NCBI RefSeq assembly: GCF_029167205.1
Contig: NZ_JARFPL010000013.1
Coordinates: forward strand, 5,093-69,092
From: Methanocrinis alkalitolerans
Lineage (GTDB): Archaea > Halobacteriota > Methanosarcinia > Methanotrichales > Methanotrichaceae
DNA: 64,000 bases
Reading direction: 5' to 3'
Of the stretch, positions 51,162 through 58,584 are shown in pieces (within the stretch, counting starts at the first letter, position 1; every line of letters begins with the position of its first letter). The notes beneath the pieces are model-generated. The model made no database searches. It was given only the letters and a program-made list of their open reading frames with translations, and was not told where the DNA came from. Both the position numbers and the translations under genes were made by a program.

Positions 51162-51250
51162 AAACGCAATCCCTCGTTCTGCGGCTCGATGGAAGTCGGC
51201 TCTGTATAATCTGGTCACCTATGTAAGCCGGTCACCCATCTGGAGGAGGT

Positions 51251-52225
51251 TCATGGGGGGATGCAGGCCCGCGAAGGACGCCTCCCCACCAGGGCGGCCA
51301 TCACCCTTCTCCTCCCCTCCTCGAGAAGATCCTCAAGCTGCCCCGAGGCCTCCAGGGCGGCGGCGCCCCGGTGGCCGCCTCCGTCCCCACCATGAGCCCT
51401 CCCCACATCCCCGAGGATCGCCGCCAGGTCGAGGCCCGCGAGGACGGCGTCCCTCCTCGCCCTGCCGCTGATCCTGCAGAGGTCGCCGTGAGTACCGCCG
51501 ACGAGGGCGACGTCAGCCCCGATCTCGATGAGGGTCATCGCACTCGACCCCTCGAAGGCCCCCACCTCCGACGAGACGATGACCCAGTCTTCGGACCACT
51601 CGATCTCGGCCCTGGAGGCGGCCCGGAGGGCGGCGATCCTCCGGGAGGTCTCCGTCGGGACGCGAGAGAGGACCTCCAGCGCCTCGGCGTACTCGAGGTC
51701 CGTCTCTTCGAGGATCTCGGCCACCGTCCTAAAAGAGGAGACGTGAGCGTGCTTGAACCGTCCTGTATCGGTGATTATTCCCACCACCAGCCCCAAAGCC
51801 GCCGTCCGGCTCGGGAGAAATCCCCACTCGGTAAGGATCTTCCATACTATCTCGGCGGTGGAGTCGGCTTCCCTCTGAACGCTGAAGAGGGAGGCATCGA
51901 TCAGATCCCTGTCCTGGTGATGGTCGACGACGGCGTAATCTTCGAGGCGGATCTCTCCGATCTGAAGCCCCACGGCGGTGTCCACCACCACCACCAGGTC
52001 GTACCCTTCAAGGGGTGGATCGATCTTTACGTCCGCCTCGATCGTAGATATGAGGCTCGCAGCGGTCCTGCTAACCCCCTCCACAGCCCCGATATCGCCT
52101 CCGAAGGCCTCCTGGAGGGCGAAGGCCGACCCCACGGCGTCGGGATCGGCGTTCCTATGGCAGAGGTATAGGACCCTCTCATATCCTTCTAATAGACCCC
52201 CGAACTCATCCTCTCGAATGTTCAT
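51251..52225 (-). CDS. DHH family phosphoesterase
   Basis: About 324 residues from ATG 52225 (the frame is open further upstream). DHH-domain motifs: VLYLCHRNADPDAVGSAFAL, VVVVDTAVG, AVVDHHQDRD and GLVVGIITDTGRFKHA. The DHHA1 end is VALVGGTHGDLCRISGRARR and GDGGGHRGAAALEASG. Such enzymes hydrolyse short oligonucleotides or cyclic dinucleotides; archaeal members may be RecJ-like or nanoRNases. The substrate cannot be assigned. It is opposite in strand to pgk, and divergent from trkA. Confidence 0.9.
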   Translation of the reverse strand: MNIREDEFGGLLEGYERVLYLCHRNADPDAVGSAFALQEAFGGDIGAVEGVSRTAASLISTIEADVKIDPPLEGYDLVVVVDTAVGLQIGEIRLEDYAVVDHHQDRDLIDASLFSVQREADSTAEIVWKILTEWGFLPSRTAALGLVVGIITDTGRFKHAHVSSFRTVAEILEETDLEYAEALEVLSRVPTETSRRIAALRAASRAEIEWSEDWVIVSSEVGAFEGSSAMTLIEIGADVALVGGTHGDLCRISGRARRDAVLAGLDLAAILGDVGRAHGGDGGGHRGAAALEASGQLEDLLEEGRRRVMAALVGRRPSRACIPP

Positions 52226-52430
52226 CCAGGAGGACGGTTCACCCTGATGATAGAAAAGAGTTCTTTCTCGAAGCAATCGCCCTCTCAGGCAGGAGCTCAT
52301 CGATCCCACCATCTCGCCCCGACGGAGGCTGCAAGATCTCATAAACCACTCGAAAGCCTTTTCCCGTCAGCATGATCTACTCATAGTTCAAATCAGCTCC
52401 CATGGCCGGGCCTGGGAGAGGAGGAATTTT

Positions 52431-53756
52431 ATGCAAATCATGATCACTGGGGCCGGAGACGTGGGGTATCATCTGGCGAGGCAGCTCTCCGACTCTTACG
52501 ACGTCATCGTAATCGATGAGAACAGCAAGGCCTGTGAACGTCTCGATGGGATAGACGTCAGGGTCCTCCAGGGGAACGCCGCCAACGCCCAGATCCTCAT
52601 AGAGGCAGGACTGCAGAACTCAGATATGGTCGTCGCCGTCACCGGAAACGACGAGGTGAACATCATCACCTGCATCACCGCAAGCCATCTGGGGGTGGAT
52701 AGGACGATCGCCAGGGTCAGCAACTCCGACTACATCGACCAGCCGATGAAAGACCGAAGACAGATCGGCATAGGCCTCATGATCTGTCCGGAGCTGGTGA
52801 TGGCAGAGCGGATCGTAAAAGACCTCTACTTCCCATCCATGATAGAACGCAGGAGGCTGGCAGGAGGCAAAGCAGAGCTGATCGAGCTTGCCGTCGGCGA
52901 AGATGCACCTTTTAAGGGGACGATCGGAAGCGTCGACCTTCCGGAGAACTGCAAGCTCGCCGCCATCAAGAGGGGCGAAGAGGTCCTCATCCCCAGGAAG
53001 GAGGGGTCGATCAAGGCCGGCGACCGTCTGATTCTGACCTGTGACGCCAGGTCGGTCCCCAAGCTCAGAAAGCTGATCCACGAGGAGACCGCCTCTCACA
53101 AGGTTATGATCGTCGGGGGGGGTGTAGTCGGATTTTACCTCGCCAAGTGGCTGGAGAAGATGGACTTCGACCTGAAGCTGGTGGAGATCGATAACGAGCG
53201 ATGTCAGAAGCTGGCGGAGGAACTCCCCGACACCCTCATCCTCAACGGTGACGGGACCGATATATCTCTCATCAAGGCGGAGAACGTCGGTTCGATGGAT
53301 GCCGTATTCTCCGTTACGGGCTTCGATGAGAAGAACCTCTTATGCTCCCTCCTCGCCAAACAGCTGGGGGCGGATAAGATCGTTGCCAGGGTCGACAGGA
53401 GCGACTACATCGATCTCTTCGAGATGGTTGGGGTGGACAACGCCATCAGCCCCGGCAGGGTCACCGTAGAGGCTGTCCTCAGGCTGATCCGGGGCGGAGA
53501 AGAGGCGGTGCCCATGGGCAAAGATGAGGCTGAGGTGCTGGATTTCCGGGCGGAGAAGGAGGCGAAGATCCTGGGTAAGAACGCCGCTGAGAAGATGCCG
53601 AAAGGGGCGATCCTCGGGATGGTCATGCGAGGAAACCAGCCGGTAATCCCCACCACCGAGACGGAGGTGAAGGAGGGGGACCGGGTCTTCATCCTGGCCC
53701 TCCCCCAGGTCCTCCCCCAGGTGAAAGCCCTCTTCTCCACTGAACGCTCAGCCTGA
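52431..53756 (+). CDS. trkA: Trk potassium uptake protein TrkA
   Basis: A 441-residue cytoplasmic protein with two RCK units. Each has an NAD-binding Rossmann start, ITGAGDVGYHLARQLSDSYD and IVGGGVVGFYLAKWLEKMDF, and a TrkA-C domain (GEDAPFKGTIGSVDLPENCK; and near the end, TTETEVKEGDRVFI). It gates the TrkH/TrkG K+ channel in response to nucleotides. No trkH is in the window. GGAGGAATTTT precedes ATG 52431. Confidence 0.95.
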   Translation: MQIMITGAGDVGYHLARQLSDSYDVIVIDENSKACERLDGIDVRVLQGNAANAQILIEAGLQNSDMVVAVTGNDEVNIITCITASHLGVDRTIARVSNSDYIDQPMKDRRQIGIGLMICPELVMAERIVKDLYFPSMIERRRLAGGKAELIELAVGEDAPFKGTIGSVDLPENCKLAAIKRGEEVLIPRKEGSIKAGDRLILTCDARSVPKLRKLIHEETASHKVMIVGGGVVGFYLAKWLEKMDFDLKLVEIDNERCQKLAEELPDTLILNGDGTDISLIKAENVGSMDAVFSVTGFDEKNLLCSLLAKQLGADKIVARVDRSDYIDLFEMVGVDNAISPGRVTVEAVLRLIRGGEEAVPMGKDEAEVLDFRAEKEAKILGKNAAEKMPKGAILGMVMRGNQPVIPTTETEVKEGDRVFILALPQVLPQVKALFSTERSA

Positions 53757-53813
53757 TGGAAGGCTCCGGGGGATTTGGGATCATCGGGGAGGCTGCCCCC
53801 CCGCCCGGGGCGG

Positions 53814-54419
53814 CTACCTCGACTCTTCCGCCCTCTCTCTTTGCGCCCTCTCTTTTGCGGCCGAGAGGTCGGTGACGAACTCCTCTCTAAAGTTTCCGTT
53901 TCTGAGGACGGCGGCGGGATGGAATGTGACGAAGAATAGGTCCCGGTAGATTCTGCCCCGGAGGCTCGTCACCCCCTCCATATCCAGAACCGCCCTCGTC
54001 GCCGCGTTCCCCATGAGGATCACCACCTTCGGCCGGACGAGTTCCATCTGAGATTCGAGGTAAGGGCGGCACGCCTCCACCTCTTCCTTCTTCGGCCTTC
54101 TGTTCCTCGGCGGGCGGCATTTGACGACGTTGGTTATGAACACCTCCGACCGATGGATCCCAGCTTCTTTGAGGCACCGGTCCAGGACAGACCCCGCCCT
54201 GCCGACGAAGGGCCTTCCCGCCAGGTCCTCGTCCCTGCCGGGAGCCTCGCCGACGAGGAGGATCTCGGCCCGATCCGGCCCCTCGCCGGGGACGGCCTCA
54301 TTCCTGCCAGCGGCGAGAGGGCAGCGGCTGCAGGACTTAATCTGCTCATGTAGGGAATTTAGGCTCTCTCCCCCATCGGAAGATCTGCCTTTCCCCATAG
54401 TGGTACGGTATATCTTCAT
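53814..54419 (-). CDS. Type-4 uracil-DNA glycosylase (Fe-S)
   Basis: About 201 residues; the start among ATGs at 54455, 54428, 54419 and 54398 is uncertain. The 4Fe-4S cysteines are present: SCSRCPLAAGR, then KCRPPRNRRPKKEEVEACRP, giving CxxC and Cx15C. Motif GEAPGRDEDLAGRPFVGRAG and the catalytic-side TFHPAAVLRNG are intact. It removes uracil (deaminated cytosine) from DNA, typical of archaea. A TATA-like CTTAAATGAATAAG lies at about 54446-54460, pointing to a start near 54430-54419. Confidence 0.92.
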   Translation of the reverse strand: MKIYRTTMGKGRSSDGGESLNSLHEQIKSCSRCPLAAGRNEAVPGEGPDRAEILLVGEAPGRDEDLAGRPFVGRAGSVLDRCLKEAGIHRSEVFITNVVKCRPPRNRRPKKEEVEACRPYLESQMELVRPKVVILMGNAATRAVLDMEGVTSLRGRIYRDLFFVTFHPAAVLRNGNFREEFVTDLSAAKERAQRERAEESR

Positions 54420-54488
54420 GGTACTCATCCAAGGGAACGAAACGTACTTATTCATTTAAGCCAGAGACGGACCTCCAAGGTGGTCAAA

Positions 54489-54722
54489 ATGGTTGAGTTG
54501 ACAGCAAACCTCAGAAAGTTCGACGACTTGTGGTACACCATAGAGAGGATCGTATACGGGAAGGGGCAGCTCTCCGGGTTCACCTCCGAGGAGATCTTCG
54601 AGAACCTCCGGGACAAGTCCTTCTTCAAGGGCCCCGAGGATCTCCACAAATTCCTGATTGAGAACGACAAAAAGTACAGGGTCAGGGCCCTGGACGCCGG
54701 CGGATGGGAGCGGTACTGGTAG
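54489..54722 (+). CDS. Small hypothetical protein
   Basis: A 77-residue soluble protein: VELTANLRKFDDLWYTIERI, then GQLSGFTSEEIFENLRDKSF and FKGPEDLHKFLIENDKKYRV, ending with GWERYW. Looks like a compact helical domain. I do not recognise the family; codon use supports a real gene. GGTGGTC 5 bases before ATG 54489 serves as SD. It is divergent from the uracil-DNA glycosylase and convergent with the nucleotidyltransferase. Confidence 0.62.
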   Translation: MVELTANLRKFDDLWYTIERIVYGKGQLSGFTSEEIFENLRDKSFFKGPEDLHKFLIENDKKYRVRALDAGGWERYW

Positions 54723-54724
54723 GG

Positions 54725-55990
54725 TCACTTCTCGCAGAAGTATATATTTTGGTCGTCTGTGCCCAGCTGAGAGAACTTCCCCGTGGCCAGGATCTTGTAG
54801 CTGTACTTGAGGGGGGCCACCCTAGTCCCCGGCCCCACCACCGACTCCTGAGGGAGGGTGACGTTCTCTCCCACCACCGGTATCTTCCCCGGTTTGCAGC
54901 AGGACTGGTCAGCGTCCAGGACGCATTTCGGCCCTATGGTGGAGTGCCTGCCCACGATCGTCCTCTTCAGGACCGCACCTCTCTTTATGTGGGCGAAGCT
55001 CATGACCATGCTATTTCTTATCTTCGACCCCCTTTCGATGAGGCTCGTATGGCCGATGTGAGAGTTTTCGATGACGACACCCTTCTCGATGTTGCAGTTT
55101 CTGCCTATGAAGACGTTACCTATCAGTTCGATATCTCCTGAGTCGAGGTACCTTCCGATCCTATCCAGGGTTCTGGGGTTGACCCACTGGCCTGGCCGGT
55201 ACTCGTTCCTGAAGGCGTAGTGCTCCACCTTCCCCCCGAGAAAGTCCATCGCCGCCAGGAGGAGCCGTTCTGGGGTGCCGATGTCGATCCAATACCCTTC
55301 CACCGGATATCCATAGACGGGGTATCCGTGCTCTGTGAGGTACGGGATGAGGTCGCCGCCTATGTCCCGGGCCGAGTCGCCCATCTCAGCGAGGACGTCC
55401 CGGACCTCTGGGGAGAATAAGTAAAAGGCGGTGTTGATCATCCTGGACGGCTCCTTCCCCGGGGCGGGCTTCTCGACGAAGCCGTTGATCCTGTGATCTG
55501 CGTCTATGTCGGCGACGCCGTACTGGGATATCTCTTCATCGGGACCCAGCTCTTTGAGAGCTACGGTGAGGACCGCCCCCTTATCCTTGTGAAAATCTAT
55601 GAAATTTCGAAGGTTGATGTCGATGACGTTATCCCCCGAGACGACGAGGGCGTCTTCCGCAATATCGAAGTAGCTCGCGCAGTATCTGAGGGAGTCGGCG
55701 CTCCCCCTGTCCTCGTACTGGGGCTGGTAGGAGAACTCCTCTATGTCGCTTATCCCGAGCCTCTTGAAGAAACCCTCCCCGGCCTTGAAGTAGTTGTTGA
55801 GGGGAAGGGTGTTATCAGCCCCCTTGGACCCCAGAATGAACCGCCTGCAGCCCTGGTTTGCCAGAACTCTGAAGAGGGTTGCGATGATGGCGGTGTCGCA
55901 GAGGTCTACCAGGGGCTTGGGCTGGTCGAGGGTGAGAGGATAGAGCCTTGTGCCTCCGCCGCCGACGGTGGCGATCACCGGTGGGAACAT
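54725..55990 (-). CDS. NDP-sugar nucleotidyltransferase with left-handed beta-helix
   Basis: About 421 residues from ATG 55990, where GGGAGATGATC gives the SD (ATG 56008 possible). The N-terminal domain is a sugar-nucleotidyltransferase: VIATVGGGGTRLYPLTLDQP with KPLVDL, SGDNVIDINLRNFIDFHKDK, GFVEKPAPG and EGYWIDIGTPERLLLA. The signature GxGTRL is a variant (GGGGTRL). The C-terminal part is hexapeptide-like (IGNVFIGRNCNIEKGVVIEN, SHIGHTSLIERGSKIRNSMV) ending with a CC pair. It likely makes an activated sugar for glycan or surface polymers, like glucose-1-phosphate thymidylyl/uridylyltransferases; substrate unassigned. Confidence 0.87.
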   Translation of the reverse strand: MFPPVIATVGGGGTRLYPLTLDQPKPLVDLCDTAIIATLFRVLANQGCRRFILGSKGADNTLPLNNYFKAGEGFFKRLGISDIEEFSYQPQYEDRGSADSLRYCASYFDIAEDALVVSGDNVIDINLRNFIDFHKDKGAVLTVALKELGPDEEISQYGVADIDADHRINGFVEKPAPGKEPSRMINTAFYLFSPEVRDVLAEMGDSARDIGGDLIPYLTEHGYPVYGYPVEGYWIDIGTPERLLLAAMDFLGGKVEHYAFRNEYRPGQWVNPRTLDRIGRYLDSGDIELIGNVFIGRNCNIEKGVVIENSHIGHTSLIERGSKIRNSMVMSFAHIKRGAVLKRTIVGRHSTIGPKCVLDADQSCCKPGKIPVVGENVTLPQESVVGPGTRVAPLKYSYKILATGKFSQLGTDDQNIYFCEK

Positions 55991-56007
55991 CTGCCGATCA
56001 TCTCCCA

Positions 56008-56100
56008 TCAGTAGCCACGCCTGATCTTGATCAATATCCGGGTCACCATGAAGACGATCAGAAATATTATGACGTAGAACACTATCTCCTGGGTTGTCAT
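56008..56100 (-). CDS. 30-residue single-span membrane microprotein
   Basis: A short frame reads MTTQEIVFYVIIFLIVFMVT then RILIKIRRGY and stop. It is one hydrophobic helix with an acidic N-terminus outside the helix and a basic C-terminal tail, which fits positive-inside orientation. Its stop TGA overlaps an ATG of the nucleotidyltransferase frame (TGATG at 56010-56006). A TATA box (56121-56136) would start transcription almost at its ATG. It is too short for family recognition; coding status rests on promoter position, membrane pattern and coupling. Confidence 0.55.
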   Translation of the reverse strand: MTTQEIVFYVIIFLIVFMVTRILIKIRRGY

Positions 56101-56120
56101 ATCCCACACTGTGATCTTGA

Positions 56121-56136
56121 AGTTTATATTTTTAAT
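56121..56136 (-). promoter_or_regulatory. TATA box for microprotein/nucleotidyltransferase operon
   Basis: ATTAAAAATATAAACT on the minus strand is about 28 bases before ATG 56100, suggesting a nearly leaderless mRNA. Confidence 0.5.
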
Positions 56137-56230
56137 GGGCAGGGGGATCGATGAGGGGTGGTGGCCAGATATGTTAATTATGGATGAGGACTAGGATAAT
56201 GGGAATCGATTGATCTGAGGGATGATTATA

Positions 56231-57430
56231 ATGACCGACCGGAGAGAGGCTATAGAGAGGGCGAAGGCCCATTTTGAGAAGCTCCTCACGGAGCAGATGG
56301 ACAGGGTGGAGGAGATGAAGGTCGGGGGGGACTGGATCGATTACTCCGCTATAGATAAGATGGTCATCGGCGTGGTGGGGGGTGACGGGATAGGCCCTTA
56401 CATCAGCGCCGAGGCTAAGAGGGTCCTCGAATATATGCTCAAGGGCGAGATCGAGGGAGGGAAGGTCGAGATAAAAGACGTAGAAGGGCTCACCATCGAG
56501 GAGAGGGCGAGGGCGATGAAGGCTTTGTCCGACGGGGTCGTCGAGGAGCTGAAAGAGTGTCACGCCATCCTCAAGGGCCCTCTTACAACGCCCAAGAAGG
56601 GGGACCCCTGGCCGAACCTGGAGTCCGCCAACGTCGCCATGCGCCGGGAGCTGGACCTCTTCGCCAACGTCCGGCCCGTAAAAGTGCCCAGCCAGGGGAT
56701 CGACTGGATCTTCTTCAGGGAGAATACCGAGGGCGCCTACATCCTCGGGTCCAAGGGGTTCAACCTCACCGAGGATATCGCCTTCGACTTCACCGTCACC
56801 ACCACCCAGGGGGCGGAGAGGATCGTCAAGCTTGCCTTCGACCACGCGAAAAAGAACGGGATCGATCGGGTCACCGCCGTCACCAAGGCTAACGTCATCA
56901 AGACCAGCGACGGCAAGTTCCTGGAGGTGGCAAGAGAGGTAGCGAAAGGGTATCCGGGAATTGACCTCGACGAGTGGTTCATCGACATCATGGCGGCAAA
57001 GCTCGTCGACCCCAAGAGGAGGACCCAGTTCCGGGTCGTCGTCCTTCCGAACTTATACGGCGACATCATCACCGACGAGGCCGCCGAGTTTCAGGGGGGC
57101 GTCGGGACGGCGGGCTCCGCCAACATCGGCAAGAGGTACGCCATGTTCGAGGCGATCCACGGCTCTGCCCCGAGGATGGTGGAGGAGGGACGGGCCCAGT
57201 ACGCCGACCCCTCCAGCATGATGCGGGCGGCTGTGATGCTCCTGGGCCACATCGGCTTCGCAGAGGAGGCAAAGAGGCTCGAGATGGCCCTGGACATCTG
57301 CAGCCAGCACGAGAAGAAGGTAGTCCTGACGGGGAGGTCCGACGGGGCGACGGGGGCACAGTTCGCCGACTACGTCATGGAGACCCTCCAGGATCCGGAT
57401 CTGGAGGCGAGGTGGAAGGGATACCAGTAG
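56231..57430 (+). CDS. icd: Isocitrate dehydrogenase-type decarboxylating dehydrogenase
   Basis: A 399-residue member of the isocitrate/isopropylmalate dehydrogenase family. Substrate residues look like ICDH: SANVAMRRELDLFANVRP holds the Ser, Asn and two Arg that bind isocitrate, and FFRENTEGAYILG follows. The metal/NAD region has LPNLYGDIITDEAAEFQGGV and AIHGSAPRMVEEG. An N-terminal extension of about 35 residues is helical. The enzyme makes 2-oxoglutarate, the oxidative arm used for glutamate in Methanosarcinales. GGATGAT near 56220 supports ATG 56231. Isopropylmalate or homoisocitrate activity is less likely. Confidence 0.87.
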   Translation: MTDRREAIERAKAHFEKLLTEQMDRVEEMKVGGDWIDYSAIDKMVIGVVGGDGIGPYISAEAKRVLEYMLKGEIEGGKVEIKDVEGLTIEERARAMKALSDGVVEELKECHAILKGPLTTPKKGDPWPNLESANVAMRRELDLFANVRPVKVPSQGIDWIFFRENTEGAYILGSKGFNLTEDIAFDFTVTTTQGAERIVKLAFDHAKKNGIDRVTAVTKANVIKTSDGKFLEVAREVAKGYPGIDLDEWFIDIMAAKLVDPKRRTQFRVVVLPNLYGDIITDEAAEFQGGVGTAGSANIGKRYAMFEAIHGSAPRMVEEGRAQYADPSSMMRAAVMLLGHIGFAEEAKRLEMALDICSQHEKKVVLTGRSDGATGAQFADYVMETLQDPDLEARWKGYQ

Positions 57431-57531
57431 GCAATCTGGAAATAAAGATTGTTGACGGGCTCGGCTCCTCCCGCCGGGCCTTCATCTCTAAAGGGCAATC
57501 GCTTTTAATTATAGCCGACAAATAACCGACC

Positions 57532-58509
57532 GTGGATAATCTGACAGATGCTTTCCTGAAACTGGATAGAAAGGAGCTCGCCCTCCTCAAGGCGATCGAG
57601 AGGGGGATGCGCCACTCGGAGTGGGTCCCGGCGGAGGATGTGATGGCTATAGCCCGCCTCTCTCCCAAGGGGGCGAGCACGGGCCTCTCGAAGCTCGTCT
57701 CAAAGAAGCTCGTCTTCAAGACGACGGAGCCTTACGAGGGCTACCAGATAGGATTTGCCGCCTACGACCTCATCGCCCTCTCCGACCTCGTCGACCGGGA
57801 CGTGGTAGTCTCCCTCGGCGACCTCCTCGGCGTCGGGAAGGAGTCGGTCGTCTTCGAGGCCCTGGGACCGACCCCGGCCGCCGCCGCGGGACCGGAAGGG
57901 TTCGGATCCTCGGCTGATGGAGGAGGGGCGAAAGGATCATCCTTCCCCCTGGCGGTGAAGTTCCACAGGCAGGGGAGGACGAGCTTCAAACACGTCCGGA
58001 GGGTGAGGGGCCACCTCACCGATCTTCCCCGTTGCGCCTGGATCTTCGCCGCCCGCCTGGGTGCGGCAAGGGAGTTTCAGATCCTGAAAAAGCTATACCC
58101 TGAGGTCTCCGTCCCACAACCGGTCGCCCTCAGCCACCACGCCGTGGTCATGGAGCATACCGGCGGCACGGAGCTGTACAAGGTCGACCTCGAAAACCCC
58201 GAAGAATGCCTGGAGATCGTCCTCGAAGAGGTGACTTCTGCCTGGAAGAAGGCGATCGTCCACGCCGACCTCAGCGCTTACAACGTCCTCGTCCGAGAGG
58301 ATGGAGAGGTGGTCATCATCGACTGGCCCCAGGCGGTCTCTGGGACTCACCCCGAGTCGATGGAGCTCCTCGAAAGGGATCTGAAGAACGTCATCGACCA
58401 CTTCAGCCGGAAGTATCGGCTCGATTTTGATCGGGATGTGGCCCTCGCCTCCGTCCTCGGTGAGGATGTGAAGGGGGAGAAGGCAGAGAAGGGTGGGAAG
58501 GGGGCTTAG
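57532..58509 (+). CDS. rio2: RIO2-type serine/threonine protein kinase
   Basis: A 325-residue protein with the RIO2 N-terminal winged helix (ALLKAIERGMRHSEWVPAED, LSPKGASTGLSKLVSKKL) and RIO kinase domain: ATP loop LLGVGKESVVFEALG, catalytic HADLSAYNVLVREDGEVVII and DWPQAV. The ATP-binding Lys is in PLAVKFHRQGR. A Gly/Ala/Ser-rich insert of about 30 residues lies between the loop and that lysine. RIO2 functions in small ribosomal subunit maturation. GTG 57532 follows a TATA-like TTTTAATTATAG near 57504. Confidence 0.93.
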   Translation: MDNLTDAFLKLDRKELALLKAIERGMRHSEWVPAEDVMAIARLSPKGASTGLSKLVSKKLVFKTTEPYEGYQIGFAAYDLIALSDLVDRDVVVSLGDLLGVGKESVVFEALGPTPAAAAGPEGFGSSADGGGAKGSSFPLAVKFHRQGRTSFKHVRRVRGHLTDLPRCAWIFAARLGAAREFQILKKLYPEVSVPQPVALSHHAVVMEHTGGTELYKVDLENPEECLEIVLEEVTSAWKKAIVHADLSAYNVLVREDGEVVIIDWPQAVSGTHPESMELLERDLKNVIDHFSRKYRLDFDRDVALASVLGEDVKGEKAEKGGKGA

Positions 58510-58584
58510 GGAGAGATGGGATAGGAAGGGGAGCGGCTGAGGGAACCGTCATGAGGTGATCTCATCCCTGGATCGATATATGGT

